From assembly GCA_947378515.1 (NCBI GenBank), contig CANCKG010000024.1, positions 1-7,551 of the forward strand: a stretch of 7,551 nt of DNA, read 5' to 3'. The translations under genes were made by a program, and so were the position numbers. Positions 1-6,006 of the stretch are shown piece by piece. The stretch is from Gammaproteobacteria bacterium (GTDB lineage: Bacteria > Pseudomonadota > Gammaproteobacteria > CAISUE01). Below the pieces are notes generated by a model. It did no database searches. It saw only the letters and a list, made by a program, of their open reading frames with translations, and had not been told where the DNA came from. How positions within the stretch are numbered: position 1 is the stretch's first letter; every line of letters starts with the position of its first letter.

Positions 1-1
1 T

Positions 2-2293
2 ACCCGTATCGAACCCAGCTTAGAAGCCGCTTTTGTCGATTTTGGCGCTGAACGTCATGGTTTCTTACCCTTCAAAGAAATTGCCTTGAATGAAGCGCAA
101 TTGCAAATGATTGCCGGTGGCGCCAAATTGGGCGTCCGTGATGTCTTAAAGGAAGGTCAAGATGTCTTGTTACAAGTGGAAAAAGAAGAACGCGGCAATA
201 AAGGCGCGGCTTTAACGACGTTCGTTAGCTTGGCCGGTTGTTATCTCGTCCTGATGCCGAATAACCCAGGCGCGGGTGGAATTTCACGGCGCATCGACGG
301 TGATGATCGCACCGAAATGAAAGAAGTCTTGCAAGCGCTTAACCTGCCTGATTCAATGGGCGTGATTATCCGCACCGCCGGTGTTGGTCGCAGCACGGAA
401 GAATTGCAATGGGATTTAGATGTCCAATTGCGGTTGTGGGAAGCCATTAAAAATGGTTATGATTCCAGGCCTGGTCCATGCTTAGTGCATCAAGAAAGCG
501 ATGTAGTCATGCGCTCCATCCGCGATTATTTGCGACCCGATATCAGTGAAATTTTAATCGATAACCCTGAAATTTTTGAGCGCACGAAAAAACATATCGC
601 GCTAGTTCGACCAGATTTTTCCAGTTGCGTCAAATTTTACGATGACCGAGTGCCGCTATTTACCCGCTTTCATATCGAAACCCAAATTGAATCCGCTTTA
701 GAGCGTGAAGTACGCTTACCATCGGGCGGCGCAATTGTTATCGATCATACGGAAGCACTAGTCGCGATCGACGTCAATTCGGCGCGGGCGACACGCGGGG
801 GTGATATCGAAGAAACCGCATTAATCACGAATGTCGAAGCGGCAGAAGAAATTGCCCGTCAATTACGGCTGCGCGACATCGGCGGCTTAGTCGTGATCGA
901 TTTCATCGATATGACGCCGTTACGTAATCAACGTGAAGTGGAAAATCGCTTACGTGAAGCCACTAAAATGGATCGAGCCCGCATTCAGATTGGTCGTTTA
1001 TCGCGTTTTGGGTTATTGGAAATGTCGCGTCAACGCTTACGACCGTCGTTAGGTGAAGCGAGTCAATTAGCTTGCCCACGGTGTTTAGGCCACGGCACTA
1101 TCCGCGGCATCGAATCGTTAGCGTTATCGATCGTTCGATTGCTTGAAGAAGCTGCCATGAAAGAAAAAACCGGTCAAGTGCGTGTTCAAGTGCCGGTCGA
1201 AGTAGCCGCTTTTTTATTGAATGAAAAACGCAATACCTTAGCGCAAATCGAAGCGCGTCATAGCGCGCATATTTGGGTCATTCCGAATCCGCATTATCAA
1301 ACGCCAAAATTTAAAATAGATCGAGTGCGCGGTGAAGACAGTAGCGGTCAAGCCAGTTATTTACTCGTCGATGAAGTTGAAGAAATCACCACCTATTCAA
1401 TTGAATCGAAAGCAGATAATGTCATGCCGAGTCAAACAGCGGTGCTAAAAGGTATTGAATCGGCGATCGTCGTTGAGCCTCCTAAAAAAACCGCTGGCTT
1501 GCTAGCACGCCTCTGGAAAGCACTGTTTGGCTCAGAAAAACCGGCTGAAGTTAAAACAGTGAAACATGATCGTGAGCATTCTGCCACTCGCGTAAATCGC
1601 AACCGCCCTAAACGGGGGGGTAAAGACATTTCAGTTCGTGACGTAGCACGCACCGCCGCTAATCGGGGTGAAAAATTAAATGCCAGCCATAAATATGCTG
1701 ACGATACGAATCCTCGGCCAACGCCACGCCGTGACCGTCGACCGATGAATGCGGCGACAGTCACCGTGCCATTGGATGCCTCTTTGCAACGTACTGAAGC
1801 GCTACCTGAAGAGCTAAGTCAACGACCTAAGCGTACTTCGAGTGTGAAAGTGGCAGTGACGGCCGAAGCGCCAAAAGCGATTACGCCACCTGTCACTAAG
1901 CCAGGACTTGGCTCAGCCAAAGCAGCGTCGTTAGCCAAGTCCCATAGCAGCGAAGCATTTCAACCAAACCCCGTGGTCGCTCAAACGCCACAGGTAGAAC
2001 GCGTCGAGCTACCGCCTGAAAGTGTGACGGTTCCCGTTCCAGTGATCAATGTTGCCGTGACGAATGCGACGCCCATTAGCCCTGTTGTTAGTATCGTAGT
2101 GAAAGAAGCACTTAGTCCCGAAGACGTCACGCCAAGTTGTGATCAAGAAGTGACCGAATCAGGTTTAGTGCCTAATCCACGCCGTGTCAATCGCGGCAAT
2201 CGTCGCTTCAATGGTCATCGTCGTTACCATCGCCCAAAAGCGGCATCAGATACGACAGGCGCATCTGATGCACCGTCATCCTCAGAAGAATAA
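2..2293 (+). CDS. rne: Ribonuclease E (5'-truncated by window edge)
   Basis: Endoribonuclease that starts mRNA decay and processes rRNA and tRNA precursors; in relatives it acts at the inner membrane as the degradosome scaffold. The frame is open from base 2. The first visible residues (TRIEPSLEAAFVDFGAERHG) align with E. coli residue 47 of the S1 domain, so about 46 residues are missing and the full protein would be near 810 residues, shorter than E. coli (1061). Visible catalytic features keep a constant 46-residue offset: the metal-binding Asp in AIDVNSARATRGGD (codon 770-772), the second Asp in VIDFIDM (899-901), and the zinc-link CPRCLGHG (from 1073). An amphipathic segment GLLARLWKALFG (about 1493-1534) matches the membrane-targeting helix. 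The rest is a low-complexity tail with Arg-rich patches, the last being RRVNRGNRRFNGHRRYHR. Enolase or PNPase docking sites could not be recognised. pykA follows after 11 bases. Confidence 0.97.
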   Translation, partial: TRIEPSLEAAFVDFGAERHGFLPFKEIALNEAQLQMIAGGAKLGVRDVLKEGQDVLLQVEKEERGNKGAALTTFVSLAGCYLVLMPNNPGAGGISRRIDGDDRTEMKEVLQALNLPDSMGVIIRTAGVGRSTEELQWDLDVQLRLWEAIKNGYDSRPGPCLVHQESDVVMRSIRDYLRPDISEILIDNPEIFERTKKHIALVRPDFSSCVKFYDDRVPLFTRFHIETQIESALEREVRLPSGGAIVIDHTEALVAIDVNSARATRGGDIEETALITNVEAAEEIARQLRLRDIGGLVVIDFIDMTPLRNQREVENRLREATKMDRARIQIGRLSRFGLLEMSRQRLRPSLGEASQLACPRCLGHGTIRGIESLALSIVRLLEEAAMKEKTGQVRVQVPVEVAAFLLNEKRNTLAQIEARHSAHIWVIPNPHYQTPKFKIDRVRGEDSSGQASYLLVDEVEEITTYSIESKADNVMPSQTAVLKGIESAIVVEPPKKTAGLLARLWKALFGSEKPAEVKTVKHDREHSATRVNRNRPKRGGKDISVRDVARTAANRGEKLNASHKYADDTNPRPTPRRDRRPMNAATVTVPLDASLQRTEALPEELSQRPKRTSSVKVAVTAEAPKAITPPVTKPGLGSAKAASLAKSHSSEAFQPNPVVAQTPQVERVELPPESVTVPVPVINVAVTNATPISPVVSIVVKEALSPEDVTPSCDQEVTESGLVPNPRRVNRGNRRFNGHRRYHRPKAASDTTGASDAPSSSEE

Positions 2294-2304
2294 AGGTTTA
2301 ATTT

Positions 2305-3747
2305 ATGCATACGGCTACCACGGCATTAAGACGAACGAAAATTATCGCGACGCTCGGACCGGCAACTGACCAAGATGGCGTATTAAGTGCGGTGTTAGCA
2401 GCTGGCGTTGATGCAGTTCGGCTTAATTTTTCACATGGGCAGGCGAGCGATCATCAGCGTCGTGCCGCCGCTGTGCGTGAAGTATCCAAAGCCTTAAATA
2501 AAGAAGTAGCCATTATTGCTGATTTACAGGGCCCTAAAATTCGGATTTCCCGGTTTAGTCATGGCCCAGTCCAATTAGTTACTGGCCAACCTTTCATCCT
2601 AGATGCATCACTGGCAAAAGGTGCCGGCACGGTTAACCATGTTGGGCTTGATTATCCAGCCTTGCCGACCGATGTAAAGCCAGAGGATAAGCTGCTGTTA
2701 GATGATGGTCGCTTAGTGTTTACTGTTTTGAAGATCGACGGTCCGCGTATTTATTGCACCGTCTTAGTTGGCGGTGAATTATCTAATAATAAAGGTATTA
2801 ATCGCCAAGGTGGTGGCTTAACCGCCAAGGCATTAACTGAGAAAGATAAAGCCGATTTGATCACGGCGGTTAATTTAGGCGCCGATTATATTGCGATTTC
2901 TTTTCCGCGCTCAGCCAGCGATATTCATGAAGCGCAAGCTTTAATCACCGCTGCCAATGGGACAGCGAGGGTAATTGCTAAAATTGAACGCGCTGAAGCA
3001 CTCGATGAACTCGATGCCATTATCGAAGCATCAGCCGGTGTGATGGTTGCGCGTGGCGATTTAGGCGTGGAAATCGGTGATGCCGCTTTGCCTGAAGTGC
3101 AAAAGCGCATCATTAATCAGGCGCGAGCGCTAGATAAACCGGTGATCACCGCCACCCAAATGATGGAAACGATGATTCACAATGCGATTCCAACCCGCGC
3201 TGAAGTCTTTGATGTCGCCAATGCGGTCTTAGATGGCACCGATGCTGTGATGTTATCGGCGGAAACCGCTTCGGGTGAACACCCAGTGTTAGTCGTTGAA
3301 GCGATGGCGCGTGTGTGTTTGGGAGCTGAATTACATCGCAGCACCCAAGTGTCTAAGCATCGGGTTGAATGTTATTTTACTAAAATAGAAGAAGTAATTG
3401 CGATGTCAGCGATGTATGCCGCCAATCACTTTGCCGTTAAAGCGATTATTGCCTTAACCGAATCAGGTGCCACGCCACTGCTGATGTCGCGGATTAGCTC
3501 AGGGATTCCCATTTTCGGCATGACCCGAAATCTTGACACCCAGCGGCGCATTTCTTTGTACCGCGGCGTTTATCCGGTGAGTTGTAGCGTAGAATTTGCT
3601 AATATTGCGCTCGATGACATGCGGACCACCGATATTTTAAAAGAGCGTGGTATCGTGCAGTCGGGTGATTATGTGTTAGTGACGCACGGTGATTTAGCCG
3701 GTGAAGTCGGTGGCACCAATACTTTGCGAGTTTTACAAGTTCCATGA
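2305..3747 (+). CDS. pykA: Pyruvate kinase II (PykA type)
   Basis: Cytoplasmic glycolytic enzyme converting phosphoenolpyruvate and ADP to pyruvate and ATP. Its 480 residues equal the length of E. coli PykA, and it aligns with that protein along most of its length. Visible motifs are TKIIATLGPAT (11-21), the substrate/K+ site RLNFSHG (39-45), the catalytic lysine K226 in IAKIERAEAL with metal ligand E228, ARGDLGVE (249-256, metal ligand D252), ITATQMMETM (281-290, T284), PTRAEVFDVANAVLDGTDA (296-314) and SAETASGE. The C-terminal allosteric domain follows the PykA pattern (SKHRVE, AMSAMYAANH, SRISSGIPIFGMTR, SGDYVLVTHGD). The start is fixed by an AAAGG Shine-Dalgarno (2292-2296) that overlaps the rne stop codon. 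The 11-base gap and lack of a terminator suggest co-transcription with rne. No missing key residue was seen. Confidence 0.97.
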   Translation: MHTATTALRRTKIIATLGPATDQDGVLSAVLAAGVDAVRLNFSHGQASDHQRRAAAVREVSKALNKEVAIIADLQGPKIRISRFSHGPVQLVTGQPFILDASLAKGAGTVNHVGLDYPALPTDVKPEDKLLLDDGRLVFTVLKIDGPRIYCTVLVGGELSNNKGINRQGGGLTAKALTEKDKADLITAVNLGADYIAISFPRSASDIHEAQALITAANGTARVIAKIERAEALDELDAIIEASAGVMVARGDLGVEIGDAALPEVQKRIINQARALDKPVITATQMMETMIHNAIPTRAEVFDVANAVLDGTDAVMLSAETASGEHPVLVVEAMARVCLGAELHRSTQVSKHRVECYFTKIEEVIAMSAMYAANHFAVKAIIALTESGATPLLMSRISSGIPIFGMTRNLDTQRRISLYRGVYPVSCSVEFANIALDDMRTTDILKERGIVQSGDYVLVTHGDLAGEVGGTNTLRVLQVP

Positions 3748-3766
3748 TCAGAGGACAGAAGAGAGG
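3748..3766 (-). repeat. Short heptamer repeat array, copy A
   Basis: Directly after the pykA stop codon the + strand reads TCAGAGG, ACAGAAG, AGAGG. This is the reverse complement of the array at 5927-5954 with one 7-mer unit missing and a 2-base deletion in the last unit. The two arrays face each other and bracket about 2.2 kb. Function unknown; it resembles a low-complexity dispersed intergenic repeat rather than a transposon end, since the sequences flanking the two copies do not match. Confidence 0.7.
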
Positions 3767-3816
3767 ACCAAATTAAATGCTGTTTTTACAATCTGCCAAT
3801 TTAAGGTAATGTCCTT

Positions 3817-4842
3817 ATGAGTTTACGCCTATCTGAAAAATGGTTTCGCCGCGCTTTATGGTTAATTGCTTTCTTATTTGCTTTTTTTTTGATTCGTTTG
3901 GGTGGTTTAGTCGTTGCGGATTTGCCGATGGTCGCGGCAGCGCCCATCCTTGAAAGCTTCATGAAGCCGAAGCAAACGGCGCAAGTTAAAGCGAGCATGG
4001 AATTAGCCCAAACTGCGATCAGTGCAGCTAATACCGCTTTAGACACCGAGAATCTGCAATTACAGACCAAACAACATAATTACCTCAATGCCCGCGATAC
4101 CTTTGCTAATTGGCTGGCGACGCGCACCACGACCGATCAAACCAGTCAAAACAGTGAATTGATTCTTCGCACCCAAAGCCTCGATAATTTAAAAGCCGAT
4201 GAACAAGCCAGCGAATTAATCGTCGCCAATAGCCAACGCGATAAATTAGCGGCAACGCAGAGTTTAACAGCCGCCCAAAATACTTACGCGCAATTAGTAG
4301 CTGACGCTCAAAAAAAATGGACGTTAAGTCAACGGCATGAAGAATTACGGGTCTTTGGCATTCGCTTGAGCTTAACGCTGCCATTGCTCGTGATCGCGGG
4401 TTTGTTATTTTCTAAAAAACGTAAAACTAAGTATTGGCCCTTTGTGTGGGGGTTTTGTTGGTTTGCCTTATTTACTTTTTTTGTCGAATTGGTGCCTTAC
4501 ATCCCTAGTTATGGCGGCTATGTACGCTATGGCGTCGGGGTCATAATTGTCTTATTGTTAGGTCGGTATTTGATTCAAGCCTTGCAACGTTATTTAGCGC
4601 AACAACAAGCCAAAGAACAATTACCTGAACAAGAACGGCACAAGATCGTTGATTACGATTTAGCCCAAAAAAGACTGAGTCAAAGCATTTGCCCGGCTTG
4701 CGAACGGTCGATTAATCTCAATGATTCTAGCGGCAATTTTTGCAAAGATTGTGGTATTTGTTTATTTGATCAGTGCAATAATTGCCATGCGCGTAAAAAT
4801 GCCTTCGCCCATTTTTGCCATAGCTGTGGGCGAAGCGGGTGA
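3817..4842 (+). CDS. Membrane protein with coiled coil and C-terminal double zinc ribbon, function unknown
   Basis: I do not recognise a characterised family. The 341 residues show a clear layout. A short basic N-terminus precedes a first membrane segment (about 12-34). A long Ala/Gln/Thr-rich helical, probably coiled-coil region follows (about 55-168) with almost no cysteine or proline. Next are three membrane segments (about 179-198, 207-229, 236-256), then a charged linker, then a cysteine-rich end. The cysteines form two ribbons: C292/C295 with C309/C312 and C320/C323 with C334/C337, plus an extra C315 and nearby histidines. One reading is a membrane-anchored protein whose zinc ribbon faces the cytoplasm while the coiled coil lies in the periplasm; with four segments both ends would be cytoplasmic. 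Start: ATG with AAGG 10 bases upstream (3803-3806). Composition is like the core genes, so it may be resident rather than acquired. It has T9 and A8 runs. Confidence 0.85.
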   Translation: MSLRLSEKWFRRALWLIAFLFAFFLIRLGGLVVADLPMVAAAPILESFMKPKQTAQVKASMELAQTAISAANTALDTENLQLQTKQHNYLNARDTFANWLATRTTTDQTSQNSELILRTQSLDNLKADEQASELIVANSQRDKLAATQSLTAAQNTYAQLVADAQKKWTLSQRHEELRVFGIRLSLTLPLLVIAGLLFSKKRKTKYWPFVWGFCWFALFTFFVELVPYIPSYGGYVRYGVGVIIVLLLGRYLIQALQRYLAQQQAKEQLPEQERHKIVDYDLAQKRLSQSICPACERSINLNDSSGNFCKDCGICLFDQCNNCHARKNAFAHFCHSCGRSG

Positions 4843-4852
4843 GCCGGGAATT

Positions 4853-4871
4853 CAAAAGGCACCGCCTTTTG
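4853..4871 (+). terminator. Possible weak terminator hairpin after the zinc-ribbon gene
   Basis: CAAAAGGC, three-base loop ACC, then GCCTTTTG: a perfect 8-bp stem 10 bases after the stop codon. The T-run lies in the 3' arm and is only four long, with no T tract beyond, so this is a weak or bidirectional terminator at best. It could instead belong to the neighbouring hairpin cluster. Confidence 0.35.
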
Positions 4872-4911
4872 CCGGTGAACGCTAGGCCATAGACGGCCTA
4901 GCCGGCGTCAC
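4871..4911. repeat. GC-rich inverted repeat of REP or palindrome type
   Basis: GCTAGGCC (4881-4888), loop ATAGAC, GGCCTAGC (4895-4902) is a perfect 8-bp stem. Outer arms GCCGG (4871-4875) and CCGGC (4902-4906), or GTGA (4875-4878) and TCAC (4908-4911), can pair as alternatives. It lies between the zinc-ribbon gene and the amidohydrolase relic. No transposase is near. Whether it is a repeated genomic element cannot be judged from one copy. Confidence 0.45.
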
Positions 4912-4912
4912 A

Positions 4913-5330
4913 TCCAGTGATTATGGTTTTTCTTTGGCAGGCCCCCCTTTGGGTTTTTAGATCGAAGTGGCGCTGTGTTTGCTGCGGATGATTTATGCTG
5001 GCGTGTTTGATCAATTTCCCAAATTGACGATTATTTTAGGTCATATGGGTGAAACCATATCTTTTTTAAGCAAGAAAGTCTCCGGCCTTTAGGCCGGAGT
5101 GTTTTAGACTTGGAAGAGGTGTGCAAATCGAACAAGTCCGCACCTTGTGAAACCTTAGGCGTAGGCCGAGGTATGGTGCTCCTACCGCCCTGAAGGGCGG
5201 GATTTCAAACCAGCTAAGGAATTTGGATGAGAATTTGCAACAGAGTATGGATTTTATTCGGAACGCGGGTTTGCATGACAGTGTGTTAGAAAAGATTTGT
5301 TATAAGAATGCGCAAAAATCAGGGTTTTAG
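4913..5330 (+). pseudogene. Decayed amidohydrolase (amidohydrolase-2, decarboxylase-like family), C-terminal relic
   Basis: Two blocks of a metal-dependent amidohydrolase of the ACMSD / gamma-resorcylate decarboxylase type remain. Block 1 (4913 to about 5069) reads AGPPLGF, an in-frame TAG at 4958-4960, then IEVALCLLRMIYAGVFDQFP followed by KLTIILGHMGETISFL. This is the family's barrel region, including the GHMGE motif with its conserved histidine. Block 2 (about 5217-5330) reads in another frame and ends in SMDFIRNAGLHDSVLEKICY followed by KNAQKSGF and a TAG stop, matching the family's usual C-terminal end. About 60-70 residues normally lying between the blocks are absent, replaced by a hairpin-rich insertion, and the whole N-terminal part is gone. 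The stop codon, deletion and insertion make a functional product very unlikely. The family call rests on remembered motifs. Confidence 0.75.
5070..5210. mobile_element. Small IS200/IS605-like remnant or MITE with two hairpins
   Basis: A short insertion without a transposase, lying between the two blocks of the amidohydrolase relic. It carries two GC-rich hairpins of the kind found near IS200/IS605 ends: CTCCGGCC-TTTA-GGCCGGAG (5080-5099) and CCGCCC-TGAA-GGGCGG (5185-5200). The second is followed closely by TTTCAA, like the TCAA that ends many right ends of this family. Between them a nested fold is possible: GCACC (5140-5144) with GGTGC (5175-5179), and ACCT (5152-5155) with AGGT (5169-5172). 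This structured stretch before an end hairpin resembles a TnpB guide-RNA (omega RNA) scaffold, but that is inference. Exact ends are uncertain. The first hairpin followed by TGTTTT could also act as a terminator. Confidence 0.45.
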
Positions 5331-5344
5331 TGTTTGTTAGTTCA

Positions 5345-5382
5345 GCCATGTTTTACAGATATTAAGCTTGTGCTAACATGGC
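5345..5382. promoter_or_regulatory. Inverted repeat, possible operator of the vapD module
   Basis: GCCATGTT (5345-5352) and AACATGGC (5375-5382) are perfect 8-bp arms separated by 22 bases. The arms sit at the upstream edge of the predicted -35 and across the -10. This spacing suits binding of a dimeric repressor to half-sites about three helical turns apart. Antitoxins commonly repress their own operons through such sites, so self-regulation is likely but inferred. A long-loop RNA hairpin is less likely because most of it lies upstream of the predicted transcript start. Confidence 0.5.
5352..5379 (+). promoter_or_regulatory. Predicted promoter of the vapD module (extended -10)
   Basis: TTTACA (5352-5357, five of six matches to the -35 consensus), 16-base spacer, TAACAT (5374-5379) preceded by TGC, an extended -10 TGn. 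Transcription would begin near 5386, giving a leader of about 20 bases that carries the AAGAGG ribosome binding site (5394-5399). Confidence 0.5.
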
Positions 5383-5407
5383 CCCAACAGGTTAAGAGGT
5401 TTTAATA

Positions 5408-5626
5408 ATGCTAAATCAAAAAATTAATGTAGATCAACTAAATCCTGCCAATTTGATTAATACGTACCGTCGTTTTGGACCTTTTGGACCTGCTTATCAA
5501 ATAATAGATATTAGCCGTTATTTGACGAATGGTGAAGTATTAATGAATATCCACGTATTAGAAAGTAACGAAGATCTTGAATACCCGGTATCAAGCATTT
5601 TAAATGATCCTTTAGAGGCTAATTAA
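5408..5626 (+). CDS. Putative antitoxin partner of VapD (DUF5397-like small protein)
   Basis: Small acidic protein of 72 residues directly upstream of a VapD-type gene, with 2 bases between the stop codon and the next ATG. This order and spacing is typical of antitoxin-toxin operons. The sequence has a conserved-looking core RRFGPFGPAYQI (21-32), a beta-rich middle (NGEVLMNIHVLES) and an acidic end EDLEYPVSSILNDPLEAN. From memory this pattern resembles the small DUF5397 proteins of Proteobacteria; I could not verify this, and it does not look like a standard AbrB, RHH or HTH antitoxin. Start: ATG with AAGAGG 8 bases upstream. The FGPFGP motif is encoded by a perfect tandem 9-mer (TTTTGGACC, 5473-5490). 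GC is about 32% by hand count, well below the core genes, consistent with transfer. Antitoxin function is inferred from position only. Confidence 0.75.
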   Translation: MLNQKINVDQLNPANLINTYRRFGPFGPAYQIIDISRYLTNGEVLMNIHVLESNEDLEYPVSSILNDPLEAN

Positions 5627-5628
5627 TT

Positions 5629-5907
5629 ATGTATGCCATTGCTTTTGATTTGATTGTGGCAGAAACTAATCAGCACCATTTAAAAGGGACATCTCAGGCT
5701 TATAATGACATTGCAAAAGTTTTGATTGGTTTTGGCTTCAAATGGGTGCAAGGCAGTTTATATGTTAATGATAATGAAGATATGGCAAATCTATTTGAAG
5801 CTATTTTGGCATTAAAAAATTTAGCTTGGTTTTCAAAATCTGTCAGAGATATTCGGGCATTCCGAGTAGAACAATGGTCCGATTTTACGAAACTCGTCAA
5901 AAATTAA
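5629..5907 (+). CDS. vapD: VapD-family endoribonuclease (virulence-associated protein D, toxin)
   Basis: Small protein of 92 residues matching VapD. Members characterised in Haemophilus and Helicobacter are mRNA-cleaving toxins with a ferredoxin-like, Cas2-related fold. Visible features are the N-terminal strand MYAIAFDL with the conserved Asp7, the central FGFKWVQGSLYV (35-46) and the signature SVRDIRAFRVEQWSDFT (71-87). The length equals the family norm and no key segment is missing, so it is probably active. The ATG at 5629 has AGAGG (5614-5618) 10 bases upstream, inside the end of the preceding gene, and the two genes should be cotranscribed and coupled. GC is about 34% by hand count. The likely role is a toxin of a type II module, affecting persistence, intracellular survival or element maintenance. 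No cas genes or CRISPR repeats are near, so it is not a Cas2. Confidence 0.9.
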   Translation: MYAIAFDLIVAETNQHHLKGTSQAYNDIAKVLIGFGFKWVQGSLYVNDNEDMANLFEAILALKNLAWFSKSVRDIRAFRVEQWSDFTKLVKN

Positions 5908-5926
5908 TGCAATACATTTAGTTTAT

Positions 5927-5954
5927 CCTCTGTCTTCTGTCCTCTGTCCTCTGA
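5927..5954 (+). repeat. Heptamer tandem repeat array, copy B
   Basis: Four 7-base units in a row: CCTCTGT, CTTCTGT, CCTCTGT, CCTCTGA. The array lies 19 bases after the vapD stop codon and is the inverted counterpart of the shorter array after pykA at 3748-3766. Together they frame the accessory island. Confidence 0.8.
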
Positions 5955-5956
5955 AC

Positions 5957-5985
5957 GTGACTTCCCCGCTTAAATCTATTACCAT
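5957..5985 (+). promoter_or_regulatory. Weak candidate promoter for map-murC
   Basis: GTGACT (5957-5962) and TACCAT (5980-5985) with a 17-base spacer match the sigma-70 hexamers in four of six positions each. The site is the only reasonable candidate in the short gap between the heptamer array and map. The leader would be about 15 bases. A small TCTAT/ATAGA dyad (5975-5988) covers the -10. Confidence 0.3.
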
Positions 5986-6006
5986 AGACGCATTTGAGAA
6001 TAGCGT

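Noticed and set aside
1432..1764. Open frame of 110 residues on the minus strand opposite the rne tail
   Set aside because: Shadow of the real rne frame: it has no recognisable domain, and the plus strand is clearly coding here.
2184..2369. 61-residue plus-strand frame across the rne-pykA junction
   Set aside because: It overlaps the ends of two certain genes in another frame and shows no domain.
3785..3813. Promoter for the zinc-ribbon gene (TTTACA with TAATGT)
   Set aside because: The -10 match is poor and transcription would start at or after the ATG.
3801..4384. Minus-strand open frames opposite the zinc-ribbon gene
   Set aside because: No family features and no ribosome binding site; the plus-strand protein has coherent membrane segments and paired cysteines.
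5111..5193. Short coding frame within the hairpin element (DLEEVCKS...)
   Set aside because: No similarity recognised, no start signal, and it overlaps a strongly structured region; more likely non-coding.
5927..5954. CRISPR-like array next to a Cas2-fold protein (VapD)
   Set aside because: Units are 7 bases without spacers, and no cas genes are present; VapD is a stand-alone toxin family.
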